Source: an uncultured bacterium
GTDB lineage: Bacteria > Verrucomicrobiota > Kiritimatiellia > CAIKKV01 > CAITUY01
DNA: 64,000 nt
Assembly: GCA_903895695.1 (NCBI GenBank)
Contig: CAITUY010000223.1
Span: forward strand, 1 to 64,000
Direction: 5' to 3'
Of this stretch, positions 31,548 through 41,499 are shown piece after piece. Every line of letters begins with the position of its first letter. Position 1 is the stretch's first letter. The position numbers and the translations under genes were made by a program. The notes below the pieces were generated by a model. It ran no database searches, had not been told where the DNA came from, and saw only the letters and a program-made list of their open reading frames with translations.

Positions 31548-33370
31548 GCCGTCTCCGTTCCGTGTTGATTCTCGAGCAGGGCGATCAGGCCAAGCAAGCC
31601 GCCCCAGTGATAAAAGGCATCGCTGTTCTCGGCGTTGCAGCCCTCGCCGGTATCGCCGCAGTAATTCTCGTGCACGTGGCCGTGCTCTCGCCATTCCTTG
31701 AGCAGCAGCGCCTGCGATTTTTCGGCCAACGCCCGGCGCTCCCGCGGCAGGTCGTAACGTTGCAGCCCGAGGTAGACGAGGAAGTTCATTGGAGCCCAGA
31801 TGCGGCCCCGCCAGTAGTTCTGCTCGGGATAGGCAGGGTCGTTACGGGCGCAGGAGGGCATGATCCACTCGCCCCAGAACTCGGCCGGATTGGAGAAATG
31901 CTCATCCATCATCCGCTTCGCCTGCGCCGGCGTGGCGATCCCAGCCAGCAATGGGTAGAAATGAGTCGGCGAAAGCCGGTGGTCAAAGGCGCCGGTGTCG
32001 GTGCGTCGGTTGAGGAAAATCCCGCTCTTTTCGTCCCAGAGCTGCTGCATGGCGCGGCGGTACGTATCGGCGCGCCCGCGCAGTTCGCCGGCCTCGGGCG
32101 CGCGGCCCAGGATGGTGGCGATCTCGGCCAAGGCCTCGCAGTCGCGCACATAGAGAGCGTTGAGCCCCACGTCCTGGAGCAACAGCACGTGCCGTTCGAC
32201 GTCGAAGGGCACGCCGTCGTACATCGGCGCGTTGTCGAGCCCGGATTCCAGAGCGGCGCCGAAGCGTTTATTGGTGCTATGCGTTTCGCCGCCGTTGCCG
32301 ACCACGGGCACGTAGGGGTGCGAACCCCAGGCGAGCAAGCCGTCGATCTGGCGATGCCCGGGCCACCAGCGGTTCCACGTCAGCAGGTCGCCGAAAATCT
32401 CCTGCAGAAACCACGTCTCGTGGTACCGCTCATAGATCTGCAGTGCCACGAGCGAACCGACCGGCGGCTGCGAGCGGTCGCGGCTCTGGAAGCCGGAGGG
32501 CGAAACGAAGTTGGGAACAAACCCGTTGGCGATCCCCTCGCGCGTCACCTCGATGACGTTGGCGTAAGCCAGGTCCCGGTTATCCACCGCCGCCATGGCC
32601 GCGGCGAAATAACTGTCCCAGCAAAACATCACGTAGCCGCCCCAGTTGATGTTCCAGATGCGGCTGACCGGGCTGATGACGCGGTCAAAGAGCGGGTCGT
32701 AAATCGTGTCCCAGGCGAGACAAGTCTGCATGGCGTTACGCACCTCGGCCAGGCCGCCAAAGGCGGCATCCTCGGCCAGCCGCACGGCGCGCCCCCGGGC
32801 GATCACCGCCTCGATCTCGGCCAGCGTGCGGCTATGCCCGGTGGCGAAGCCAACCGGCCGGTCGGCCGGCAGGGCGAGATACGGGCCTTGCGCCCAGACA
32901 TAGGGTTCGGCCACGCCGGCCGCAGTGCCGTAAACGCACACCGAACGCCCCGGCGTCAGCGCCTGCAAGACGTCGCCATCGCGACCGAGGGTACCGGCAC
33001 GGTTCCAGAGCAATCCCAACTCGGCGACCACCAGCGGGCTCCGCATGGCCGGCGGTACGCACGGGGTAACGAGCAGAACGAGATCGTCGCCGTCGGTGGC
33101 GCTCTGCACCGTCCAGGCGGTTCCCTTCCAGTCGATGCGCAACTCGGTGTAACGCCCGTCGTACGTGCGCTGTCCCGGACGAATCTTCTCATCATGCTCG
33201 CCGCGCCGGCCGATGAGCGCCTCCTTGAGATAATCGCCTCCGGCGTAATGCTTGAAGCCAAGATTGATGGCCACGCCCTCGGGCAGCAACACATGCGAAA
33301 GGACGCTGCGCGTGTTCCACGTGTTCCAGCCGCTGGCGAGCCGTCGTTTCAGTTCGGCATACGAATTCAT
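31544..33370 (-). CDS. GH63-like (alpha/alpha)6 glycosidase
   Basis: A 608-residue protein resembling bacterial GH63/mannosylglycerate-hydrolase-type enzymes. WGGYVMFCWDSYFAAAMAA carries the conserved WDSYF with the likely acid Asp. DNAPMYDGVPF is the next loop, and EQNYWRGRIWAPMNFLVYLGL closes the barrel with the conserved YWRGxIW. A beta-sandwich N-terminal domain occupies about residues 1-190. The ATG at 33370 overlaps the preceding stop as ATGA, and GGAAG is upstream. The substrate is probably an alpha-linked oligosaccharide; the linkage is unknown. Confidence 0.75.
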   Translation of the reverse strand: MNSYAELKRRLASGWNTWNTRSVLSHVLLPEGVAINLGFKHYAGGDYLKEALIGRRGEHDEKIRPGQRTYDGRYTELRIDWKGTAWTVQSATDGDDLVLLVTPCVPPAMRSPLVVAELGLLWNRAGTLGRDGDVLQALTPGRSVCVYGTAAGVAEPYVWAQGPYLALPADRPVGFATGHSRTLAEIEAVIARGRAVRLAEDAAFGGLAEVRNAMQTCLAWDTIYDPLFDRVISPVSRIWNINWGGYVMFCWDSYFAAAMAAVDNRDLAYANVIEVTREGIANGFVPNFVSPSGFQSRDRSQPPVGSLVALQIYERYHETWFLQEIFGDLLTWNRWWPGHRQIDGLLAWGSHPYVPVVGNGGETHSTNKRFGAALESGLDNAPMYDGVPFDVERHVLLLQDVGLNALYVRDCEALAEIATILGRAPEAGELRGRADTYRRAMQQLWDEKSGIFLNRRTDTGAFDHRLSPTHFYPLLAGIATPAQAKRMMDEHFSNPAEFWGEWIMPSCARNDPAYPEQNYWRGRIWAPMNFLVYLGLQRYDLPRERRALAEKSQALLLKEWREHGHVHENYCGDTGEGCNAENSDAFYHWGGLLGLIALLENQHGTETA

Positions 33371-36345
33371 GGCGCTTCCTGTTGGATGGAGACCCGCGCG
33401 TAACTGAAAGAGTCCGCGTGGGGATTGAGTTCGCCGGCCAGATGGGTGCGGCAGAGGGCTGCGGCTCCCGGCCGGGTGGCGTTGACGACCAGGTCGAGCA
33501 CCAGTCCTTCGGCAGACGGATCGACACCGAGGACTGAAAGCGGCACCGCGACAACCAGCCGCCAGCCGCCCTCCGTGGCCGCGCCGGTCACGTCCAGTCC
33601 TTCGGGCTTCGAAAGAATGTCCGCGGTGGCGAGCCCGGCCGACGCCTTGCTCTTCCCCAACGCCGGCGCGGCAATCAACTGTACGCGCGGGGCGCCGGCC
33701 TGCGGCGCGGCAAAGAGCTCGATGCTCGACCCCTCCCACAATTTCGCGCCGCGCGCCGGCGCGGCGTCGGCCGTGTCCACCTGCACCAGCAGGCGTTCGC
33801 CGGCCACGGCCAGCCGCACGCTCGCCGCCACCGGCCGCCCATTGCCAGCCACGGGACGCGCCGGTAACGCGTCGAGCGCGCGGGCCAGTTGCTTGAACGA
33901 AGTCGCCACATCAAGACGCGGGATCTCCAAGGCCGGCGCAAGGCTGAAATGGATGCAACTGCCGAAGAGGGCCGCATCGCCTTCGGCTACGGCCTCGATG
34001 CGGAAGGCATTGACCTTGCCCGTGGCCACGACGCGGGTCGCGAGTGCGGCTCGGACCCCAGGCTTGAGATCGGCCGACAGCTCAACCGGGCCAACCAGGC
34101 GGGCGGCCGAGGCCGGTAGCACGCGCAGCCGGTAGCATCCGCGGCACGAGGCATCGCCGCGGTTCTCCACGGTCAGAGAGATTTCCTGCGCCACGCCCGG
34201 CACTACGGCCGCCGTGGGGGGCAACGCTTTCGGATTCCCAGTCACGGCATGGGGCCATTCGGCCGGCCACGGCCAGAACAGCGTTTCAACAATGGCTCGG
34301 CGCGTCTCTTTCTCGAGCGGGACCGCGTCGATGGTCGGGGGCAGGACATCACGGAACCGCGGGCCGGCTTCGGCCACGACCGCCGCCACGACCTTGGGGT
34401 CGATCCCCGCGGCCTTTAGCGCCGCGGGATTGGCGATGGCCGGGGCCGCACCGCCGGCGTCCAGCAACATCGTTTCGGCGAAGCAGCCCTTGGCGTCGTG
34501 CCCGCCGGCCCGCCACGCTTCCCAGGTTTGCCCGCCAAATAGCGCCGGGCGTCCGGGGTCGCCGGCATAGACGTTGCGGTCGATGCGGGCGCTGACCCAA
34601 CCGGCCCCCTGCCAGAGCGCGCCGTTGCCGGCGCCCTGCACCAGGTTGCCCTCAAAGATCGCCGGACGCACGAACTCACGCCGGGAGATTTGAATCTGGT
34701 TCTCCACCGCATCAACAAACACGTTGTGCCGCACCACATTGTCGCGGCCATAGTGCTGGTGGTAACCGCCGCACTTGGTGCCGCAGACGACGTTCTCCTC
34801 GATGCGCATCCAACTGCTGCCCTCGTCAGGGTAGATGCCCCACCCGCCATAGCCGTAGCTCTGTACGTCGCTGATGTAATTCCGGCAGATCGTGCTGCCG
34901 GCCTGACGGCCCAGGGTGTAGATGGCCCCCATGTCGCTCAGCACGCCGTGGCCAATGCCGTGTATGCGATTGCCTTCGATGCGGTTGTCAAAGGCGTAGA
35001 CCGGCGCATAGCCCCAGGACCAACCACAGGAAATACCGCTGTAGTTGAAGTTCCAGATGTGGTTATGGACAATGCGATTGCGCGAGGCGTCAGCGATCAA
35101 AATGCCGATGGCAGAATGGAAGATCAGGCCGCCGTCGTGGATCGAACAATCGCTGATCGTGGTCGCTGAGGACTCCGAGCGAATGCTGCGCTGCGGCCTG
35201 TTGGCCTGATCGCCCTCATGGCCGACTTTGACGCCCCCGCCGCCGAGGTCATGCAGGGCACAGGCGACAACACGGTTGCGTTGGCAGCCGCCCAGGATTT
35301 CGATCGCGTAACCGAAAACCTGGCTGACCCGGCAGCCGTAAAGGGCACAGTCCTCGGCGCCGACCAGGCGCACGGCTGCCGGTACATGAAGGGCCGCCTG
35401 TCCGTCGCCGGGATTGTCGCGCGGCAGCTCCCAGTCGGCATGACGCAGATCCAGGAATTCGAAGCGCAGATACCGCACGCGTTTCCGCGGATCCTGCGCA
35501 TCGCCCTGAACGGAGAGGAGCAGGTCGAGAGCCGGGGCCTCGACCAACGTCGTGTCGATCTTCTCACCCTGCAGCGGGATGTAGAAGAGTGTACCCGTGG
35601 CGCGGTCGAGGTACCAGTCGCCGGGCTCGGTGCAGCCTTCGGCCACATGATCAAGGCGGAAACGGGTGTGCCGGCCGGTCTCGTCGCGCGTGAAGCGGCT
35701 ACGGCCCCGCGTGGCGAAATGAATGGTGTGCGTCGCCTCGTTGACCGACGCGATGCGCAAGTGGTTCTCGTACCAGTGGTCGGGGACGACCACGTCGATA
35801 TCTTCCGGATTGCGAAAGGCGCCGACCTCGCCGGGCGCAAAATAGGCGCTCATGGCGCCATGGAAATCCTTGCCCGAATCGAGCTTTGCCTCCGCCTTCG
35901 GCACCCCGGCGAAATGGTAGAACCCGCGTTTGGGCAGGCGGGCGCGCAGCCGGCGGCGCCCGTTGACGAAAAGTTGCGTGAACCACCAGCGCCCGGCGGC
36001 CACTTCCCGCAAGACCGCCTGCCAGCAAGGCCGGCCGTTGATCGTGCCTTCCTTCCAGCCCGCGATGACCCGCGCGCCGCTCAGCAGCGGCCGGCCGCCG
36101 TTGCCGGCCCAGGTAACCGGGCACTGCTTCGTGCCGCCGTCTTCCGGCGTGAAGACCAGCGGCGCGTCGAGCCGGTACACACCAGGGGCAACAAGCACGC
36201 GCACCGGGGCCTTGAGCCCGCCGCGGTGCCTGAGTTTGCGCAGCGCGTCGCGGGCGGCCGCCAGGGACGCGTAGGGCCGGCTGGCCGTGCCGTCGGCCTT
36301 GCCGTGGCCCGAGGCGCCGACATGTAGCAGAATGGGCTTCGTCAC
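33367..36345 (-). CDS. Right-handed beta-helix protein with CBM9-like C-terminus
   Basis: A 992-residue protein. It opens with the pattern of pectate-lyase-like/Pel9-type parallel beta-helix proteins: SGHGKADGTASRPYASLAAARDALRKLR, then long stretches of short strands joined by Asn/His/Gly turns (RNRIVHNHIWNF, DNRIEGNRIHGI). A region from about 800 to the end resembles a CBM9-like beta-sandwich. The GTG start at 36345 overlaps the upstream stop as GTGA. No signal peptide is visible, which is unusual for a polysaccharide lyase. It could be a glycosidase of the beta-helix type (for example GH141-like). Confidence 0.65.
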   Translation of the reverse strand: MTKPILLHVGASGHGKADGTASRPYASLAAARDALRKLRHRGGLKAPVRVLVAPGVYRLDAPLVFTPEDGGTKQCPVTWAGNGGRPLLSGARVIAGWKEGTINGRPCWQAVLREVAAGRWWFTQLFVNGRRRLRARLPKRGFYHFAGVPKAEAKLDSGKDFHGAMSAYFAPGEVGAFRNPEDIDVVVPDHWYENHLRIASVNEATHTIHFATRGRSRFTRDETGRHTRFRLDHVAEGCTEPGDWYLDRATGTLFYIPLQGEKIDTTLVEAPALDLLLSVQGDAQDPRKRVRYLRFEFLDLRHADWELPRDNPGDGQAALHVPAAVRLVGAEDCALYGCRVSQVFGYAIEILGGCQRNRVVACALHDLGGGGVKVGHEGDQANRPQRSIRSESSATTISDCSIHDGGLIFHSAIGILIADASRNRIVHNHIWNFNYSGISCGWSWGYAPVYAFDNRIEGNRIHGIGHGVLSDMGAIYTLGRQAGSTICRNYISDVQSYGYGGWGIYPDEGSSWMRIEENVVCGTKCGGYHQHYGRDNVVRHNVFVDAVENQIQISRREFVRPAIFEGNLVQGAGNGALWQGAGWVSARIDRNVYAGDPGRPALFGGQTWEAWRAGGHDAKGCFAETMLLDAGGAAPAIANPAALKAAGIDPKVVAAVVAEAGPRFRDVLPPTIDAVPLEKETRRAIVETLFWPWPAEWPHAVTGNPKALPPTAAVVPGVAQEISLTVENRGDASCRGCYRLRVLPASAARLVGPVELSADLKPGVRAALATRVVATGKVNAFRIEAVAEGDAALFGSCIHFSLAPALEIPRLDVATSFKQLARALDALPARPVAGNGRPVAASVRLAVAGERLLVQVDTADAAPARGAKLWEGSSIELFAAPQAGAPRVQLIAAPALGKSKASAGLATADILSKPEGLDVTGAATEGGWRLVVAVPLSVLGVDPSAEGLVLDLVVNATRPGAAALCRTHLAGELNPHADSFSYARVSIQQEAP

Positions 36346-38327
36346 GGCCGACCGGCCTTCACGGCAAGAAACGGGAGCAGTCGCGAAGCCGCCGCGGCGC
36401 GCACAAACACCGGAATGCTCGCGAGCGGCGCGCTCACGGTGCACCGTTGCCCGCCGTCATGCGTGGCGCCGGTGGCGACCTCAACCCAGCGGGAACCTGC
36501 CGGCAGGTAGACCTCACGCCGCACGGACCCCTGCTCCAGGATCGGTGCCACCAGCAGGTCGGGGCCGAACATGAACTCGTCGTCCACGGCCCAGGCCGCG
36601 CCGTCGTCGGCGAAGTCCACAAATAGAGGACGCATCGGCGGCAGGCCGCGCTCATGCGCCACCCGCATCTGCTCCATGATGTACGGACGCAGCCGCTCGC
36701 GCAGTTCGAGCAGGTCCTTGATGACGCCGTAGGCCTCGTCGCCGAAACTCCACACCTCGTTCGGTCCGCCGGACTTGGCGCCGCCGGGCGACCGCACGCC
36801 ATGCAGGCGGAACAACGGGCAAAAAACCCCGTACTGGAACCAGCGCACGATCAGTTCGCGAAACACGGGGTCGTTGACGTCGCCGCCGTAGAAGCCCCCG
36901 ATATCCGTGGTCCACCACGGAATGCCGCTCATGGCCACGTTCAATCCGGCTCGCACCTGCAGGCGCAGGCTTTCGAAGGTTGAGGCGATGTCGCCGGACC
37001 AGAGCGCGGTCCCCCAGCGCTGGCTCCCGGCCCAGGCGGACCGCGAAAGCATGATGATGTCCTTCTCGCCTTCGCGCGCCAGTCCTTCGGAAATCCCCTG
37101 CTGGTGGCAATAGGGATAGATGCTGCCGACCGCCTGGCCGTTGCCCAAGTGGTAACGCAGATTGTCGTGATCCTTGTGCGTATACTCCGGTTCGCAGGCA
37201 TCCAGCCAGAACACGCGGATGCCGTGGCGGTAGTAGTTCTCCCGCAGTTTGCGCCACAAATGCTCGCGCGCCCCGGGATGCGTCGCATCGTAGTATTGGA
37301 TGTAAGCGCGGCCGGCGGCATAGGTATCGGTAAAACAGTGCTCGGCCGGCAGTCCGCGCTCCGTGCGCGTGATGAAGCCCTGCTCGCACAGCGTCCCATA
37401 GTCCGGATGATCCGGATTTACAGTGGGCCACACCGAGACCATCAGTTCCACGCCCTGTTCGCGGAGTTCTCCGACCATGGCGGCCGGGTCGGGCCAGCAA
37501 GCCGGATCGAAGCCCCAGTCCCCCATCATGGCCCAGTGGAAATAGTCGACCACGATGACGGACAGCGGCAGTCCGCGCCGCTTGTATTCGCGCGCCACGC
37601 CCAGCAACTCCTCCTGGGTCTGGTAGCGCAGCTTGCATTGCCAGAAGCCGGAGGCGAATTCCGGGAGCATGGGGGCGTGGCCGGTCACCGCCGCGTAGTT
37701 CGCCAGGATTCCCGCCGGCGCCGGCCCGACCGTCACCCAGTAGTCGATCTGCGGCGCCGCGTCCGCCACCCAGCGGGTGCGGTTCGCGCCAAGTTCGACA
37801 CGCCCGACGGCCGGCAGGTTCCACAGCAGGCCGTAGCCGCGATTGGAAACCAGGAAAGGAATCGCCACCTGCGTATTGCGCTGGTCGAGTTCGATGACGC
37901 AGCCCTTCTGGTCCAGCAGGCCGTCGGTGTGTTGTCCCAGCCCGAAAAGGCGCTCGCCGGCGTAGGCCCGGAAGCGCTGCTCGAGGCGGTACAACCCGCC
38001 GCCCGGCAGGGAGTGGAAATCACGGACGTACGCGTGTGGATCCTCTTCCAGAAGGACGGCGCCCGTGTCGGTGCGGTGGAATCGGGTCCAGCCGCTATTG
38101 GCTACCTTGACCGTGAGATTGCCGTGAACGAGGACCGACTCCGCCTCGGTCACCGTGAGGCGCGACCCGGCGCCGCGGGCCGGCAGCAAGGCGCCGGGAA
38201 ACGCGACGAAACCGGGTTCGCGCGTGCAGCGGACCCGCACGCTGTCAGCGCCCCAGGGCTCGATGCGCAGCGTTTCGTGGCCGCGTTGCCAGACCAGGGC
38301 ATCTCCATCCGTAGTAAATCGCGTCAT
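36342..38327 (-). CDS. GH31 alpha-glycosidase (alpha-xylosidase/alpha-glucosidase type)
   Basis: A 661-residue retaining alpha-glycosidase. FWLDACEPEY carries the catalytic nucleophile D376 and WSGDI the acid/base D446. LSVIVVDYFHWAMMGDWGFD and RLHGVRSP also match GH31, with the N-terminal beta-sandwich and C-terminal beta domain. The DACEPE form of the nucleophile loop is closer to YicI-type alpha-xylosidases than to maltases. It is 3 bases downstream of GH94 and overlaps the beta-helix gene. Confidence 0.9.
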   Translation of the reverse strand: MTRFTTDGDALVWQRGHETLRIEPWGADSVRVRCTREPGFVAFPGALLPARGAGSRLTVTEAESVLVHGNLTVKVANSGWTRFHRTDTGAVLLEEDPHAYVRDFHSLPGGGLYRLEQRFRAYAGERLFGLGQHTDGLLDQKGCVIELDQRNTQVAIPFLVSNRGYGLLWNLPAVGRVELGANRTRWVADAAPQIDYWVTVGPAPAGILANYAAVTGHAPMLPEFASGFWQCKLRYQTQEELLGVAREYKRRGLPLSVIVVDYFHWAMMGDWGFDPACWPDPAAMVGELREQGVELMVSVWPTVNPDHPDYGTLCEQGFITRTERGLPAEHCFTDTYAAGRAYIQYYDATHPGAREHLWRKLRENYYRHGIRVFWLDACEPEYTHKDHDNLRYHLGNGQAVGSIYPYCHQQGISEGLAREGEKDIIMLSRSAWAGSQRWGTALWSGDIASTFESLRLQVRAGLNVAMSGIPWWTTDIGGFYGGDVNDPVFRELIVRWFQYGVFCPLFRLHGVRSPGGAKSGGPNEVWSFGDEAYGVIKDLLELRERLRPYIMEQMRVAHERGLPPMRPLFVDFADDGAAWAVDDEFMFGPDLLVAPILEQGSVRREVYLPAGSRWVEVATGATHDGGQRCTVSAPLASIPVFVRAAAASRLLPFLAVKAGRP

Positions 38328-38330
38328 TCT

Positions 38331-40622
38331 TCAGTTCCCCTTGACCACCGCGTCGCCCTTGAGCGGCCGCCCGTCCACGAGGACGGTCGGTCCCAGGTCG
38401 ATCGCGTAGGATCGGCCGCGGAAGCGCCGCGTCACCCGGACCTTGCGCCAGTGGGACGGCAGGCAGGGGGTCACGCGGAGTCCTTCGACGGTCGGCCGGA
38501 TTCCCAGCATGTACTGCGTGGCCGCGATGTACATCCATGTGGCCGTCCCGGTAAGCCAACTGATCCCGCCCCGCCCGAAATCATTCTTCTGCGCCGGGCC
38601 GATGACGGTCGAGTTGAACACGTAAGGCTCCCGCCCCCAGTGTTCCTGCCCGACTTCCTCGGCGGCGACGGACGGCAGCATCTTGCGATAGTACTCGTAG
38701 GCGCGGTCGCCGCGTCCGAGCAGGCATTCGGCCATAATGGCCCAGGTGTTCGCGTGGCAGAAGATCGATCCGTTCTCCCCCGTGCCGGGCGCGTTGCCGA
38801 TGAGCGGGTCCTGGGGGGTTGGAATACCCGTGTAAGGGGGCGCACAGATGCACAGGCCCCGCGCCGTGTTTAGGCGTTCGTAGACTGCATCCATGGCCTG
38901 GCGGCCGCGGCCGTCATGGTCACCGATGCCGCTGATCACGGCCCACACCTGCGGTTCGAGGTAGATCTGCCCTTCCGCCCGCTGCCGGGTGCCGAGCTTC
39001 ATCCCGTTCGAGAGCAGCAGGCGCCGGTACCACGCCCCGTCCCAGACCGCGTCGGAGTTGCAGACGGTGCGGTAGTGCGCCGCCATCTCCTCGCACCAGG
39101 CGGCGTCGGCCTCGCGCCCCAGCCGCCGGGCGAAGTCCCGGAACAGGCCGGCCGCGTAGACCATCTGCATACCGAGCATCACGCTCTCGGCGTGCTCGTC
39201 GCGGAACACGGCCAGACCGTCGTTCCAGTCGGCATGGAACAGCGTGGGCAGGCCGGTCGGCCCGCGGCGGGTGTCGATATGGCGCAGGCCCACGAGGATA
39301 TGCTCGTAGACGCTGGCCTCGCCGCCGTCGCGGTACGGCAGCCGCTCCTCGAAGAACGACAGGTCGCCGGTCTCGTTCACGAGGTTGGCCACGCTCATGA
39401 TGGGCCACACCGCGTTGTCGCAGCGAACCGGTTCCAGATTGACCCTCAGTTTCCGTTCAAAGGGATAGAACGAAAAATTGCCGCTACCGTCGCGCGCCTG
39501 CGAGGACAGCACGAGCCGGATGCGCCCCGCGGCGAACTCCGGATTGAACGTCGCCCCGGCCAGGGCGTCCTGCATCGTATCCCGGAAGCGCAGGCCGTCC
39601 ACGCCGACGTGGTCGGTGGAGAGATCGCGCGTGCGTTCGAGGGTCACCTGGCAGTTCAACGGGCTCCACACGTTCACGCAGCGGTCAAAGTGGGCGTCGC
39701 CGGTCGCCACTTGGAATACATCAGTTTTGCCCCGCCAATAGGTCTGCAGCGCCGCAAACGCCGTGTCTACGTCGATGCGCGCCTTCAGGCGCGCGGCCGC
39801 CTCCCAGTCGTCCGCCACGCCGAGTAGGAACGCGAACCGTTCACTCCGGCCGGGCGCCAGTTTCAGCTTCACACCCAGTGATCCGCAGCCGTGGCCGCCG
39901 CCGGGCAGTTGCGAGCCAGTCAGGTCCATGGCCGGGCGTTCCAATGATCCGCCGCGCCCGCAGAACGTGTCGCGCGAGCAGTCGAAGCCGTCCACCGGGC
40001 GCGTGCACGCAAAGAAGATGGCCGGCGTGAACGGGGCCTCAAACACGTGATAGTTGTACTGGATCCAGTTTTCGCCCGGATGGAATTCGAACCCGATGTG
40101 GTTCTTGAGGTAGCACCAGTACAGTTCACGCATGAACTCAAGGATGCTGAACTCCACGTAGCTCGCGAGCGTCAGCGTCTTCGCGGCGGACCCGCGGTTC
40201 TCGACGGTGACGTCCCACAGCATCACGTCGTCGCCGGGCGGGATGAAGTAACGCACCCCGACGCGCACGCCGTCGCGTTCACCCGCGAACTGCGAGTAGC
40301 CCAACCCGTGCCGGCACTCGTAGGCGTCGAGCCGTTGGCACGTCGGCGCAAAATGAGGATTCCAGACGGTGCCCTTATCCTCGTCCCGGACATAGACGTA
40401 GAACCCGGGGCGGTCGCCGGGTGCGGGCAGGGAGTGGTACCGGGTCAGCCGGCGCTGCTGCGGCTCGATGTGCCACGCAAGCCCCCCGGCCTGCTGGCTG
40501 ATGAAGGCCGCCAGCCGCGTGTTGCCCAGGTAGTTGATCCAGGGCACCGGCGTCAGCGGGTCGGTGATCACGAATTCGCTGCGCGCATCGTCGAAGTGGC
40601 CGTAATCTGTCTTCTGCTTCAC
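38331..40622 (-). CDS. GH94-family disaccharide phosphorylase
   Basis: A 763-residue cytoplasmic phosphorylase of the cellobiose/chitobiose phosphorylase family. It splits a beta-linked disaccharide with phosphate to give a sugar-1-phosphate. HADWNDG carries the proton donor D468. NEYVxF-like segments such as LWDVTVENRGSAAKTLTLASYVEF and CYLKNHIGFEFHPGENW belong to the N-terminal domain. The C-terminus has GENGSIFCHANTWAI and WLTGTATWMYIAATQYMLGIRPT. The GTG start at 40622 has AAGGAG 9 bases upstream and is chosen over a frame open to 41009. It is the first gene of the eight-gene operon. Confidence 0.92.
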   Translation of the reverse strand: MKQKTDYGHFDDARSEFVITDPLTPVPWINYLGNTRLAAFISQQAGGLAWHIEPQQRRLTRYHSLPAPGDRPGFYVYVRDEDKGTVWNPHFAPTCQRLDAYECRHGLGYSQFAGERDGVRVGVRYFIPPGDDVMLWDVTVENRGSAAKTLTLASYVEFSILEFMRELYWCYLKNHIGFEFHPGENWIQYNYHVFEAPFTPAIFFACTRPVDGFDCSRDTFCGRGGSLERPAMDLTGSQLPGGGHGCGSLGVKLKLAPGRSERFAFLLGVADDWEAAARLKARIDVDTAFAALQTYWRGKTDVFQVATGDAHFDRCVNVWSPLNCQVTLERTRDLSTDHVGVDGLRFRDTMQDALAGATFNPEFAAGRIRLVLSSQARDGSGNFSFYPFERKLRVNLEPVRCDNAVWPIMSVANLVNETGDLSFFEERLPYRDGGEASVYEHILVGLRHIDTRRGPTGLPTLFHADWNDGLAVFRDEHAESVMLGMQMVYAAGLFRDFARRLGREADAAWCEEMAAHYRTVCNSDAVWDGAWYRRLLLSNGMKLGTRQRAEGQIYLEPQVWAVISGIGDHDGRGRQAMDAVYERLNTARGLCICAPPYTGIPTPQDPLIGNAPGTGENGSIFCHANTWAIMAECLLGRGDRAYEYYRKMLPSVAAEEVGQEHWGREPYVFNSTVIGPAQKNDFGRGGISWLTGTATWMYIAATQYMLGIRPTVEGLRVTPCLPSHWRKVRVTRRFRGRSYAIDLGPTVLVDGRPLKGDAVVKGN

Positions 40623-40642
40623 CGGGTGTACTCCTTCTTCAG

Positions 40643-40698
40643 ATGTGGCACGGGCACCTTGCCCGTAGCCGGCTACGGGCAAGACGCCCGTGCCACGT
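40643..40698. repeat. 56-bp palindromic repeat, copy 2 (GTGGCACGGGC family)
   Basis: Same length and orientation as the copy at 15005-15060, with about six differences. Outer arms GTGGCACGGGC/GCCCGTGCCAC (11 bp) enclose GCCCGTAGCCGGCTACGGGC. It lies between the SGNH hydrolase gene and the GH94 gene, where it could stop or attenuate transcription. Confidence 0.8.
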
Positions 40699-40711
40699 TG
40701 AGCTCCAAACG

Positions 40712-41365
40712 CTATGCCTCCTGGACCGTAACCGCCGCCAACCACTGCCGGGCGATGAGGCCGAAGCCCGCCGCGGTCGGATGAACGCCATCGTAGATCC
40801 AGTAATCGGCCGGCGCCTTCCGGCAGGCGTCGTCGAACGGTTTCTGCAGCGGGACAAAGGCCGCGTCGAACTCGCGGGCGATCTGGCGGACCGTCTCCTG
40901 GCGGGGCTTCAGGTTCTCGCGCCAGGCCGGGGTCACCCTGTCGCCGACGACCAGGGCGAACGGCTCGCAGAGCACGAACCGCACGGCCGGCAACTCGCGG
41001 CGCGTCCACTCCAGCAACTTCCGGTAGTCCCGGGCATAGTCGGCCGGCGTGGCGCCGGGTTGGCCGCCCGTGTCATGCGCAGTATCGTTGATGCCGATCA
41101 ACAGGCTCAGCACCGTCGGCCGCACGTCGATGCAATCGGCCTGCCAGCGCGCCAGCAGGTCCGCGATCCGATGCCCGCTGATACCGCGGTTGACGAATTG
41201 GAGGCGGTCGCCCGGGCGCGTGGCTAACAGGTGGGCGGAAACCAGCAGGGCATAGCCGGCCCCCAGTTGATACGCGTTGTTGATCTCGTTGGGCATGCGA
41301 AACGCATTGGTGACCGAGTCGCCCTGGAACAGAACCGTGTCGTTTGGATGCAGCCGATCGCTCAT
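40712..41365 (-). CDS. SGNH/GDSL-family hydrolase
   Basis: A 217-residue esterase-like protein. Block I is VLFQGDSVT with the nucleophile Ser, block II NRGISGHRIADL, block III LLIGINDTAHD and block V DGVHPTAAGF with the Asp-x-x-His pair. No signal peptide. It probably deacetylates sugars or oligosaccharides and sits just upstream of the GH94-led operon. The start at 41365 has GGGAGG upstream. Confidence 0.9.
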   Translation of the reverse strand: MSDRLHPNDTVLFQGDSVTNAFRMPNEINNAYQLGAGYALLVSAHLLATRPGDRLQFVNRGISGHRIADLLARWQADCIDVRPTVLSLLIGINDTAHDTGGQPGATPADYARDYRKLLEWTRRELPAVRFVLCEPFALVVGDRVTPAWRENLKPRQETVRQIAREFDAAFVPLQKPFDDACRKAPADYWIYDGVHPTAAGFGLIARQWLAAVTVQEA

Positions 41366-41499
41366 TACCACCCTCCCGTGAAAAGGGCGTATCATTGCGT
41401 TACGTGTGCCGCTTGGCAATCAAGAAGGGGATGCGCCCCTTCCGCCTTGCTTCTCCCACCCCATCCCGGCACCATGCCCCCATTTCAGGAGGCCAACTA

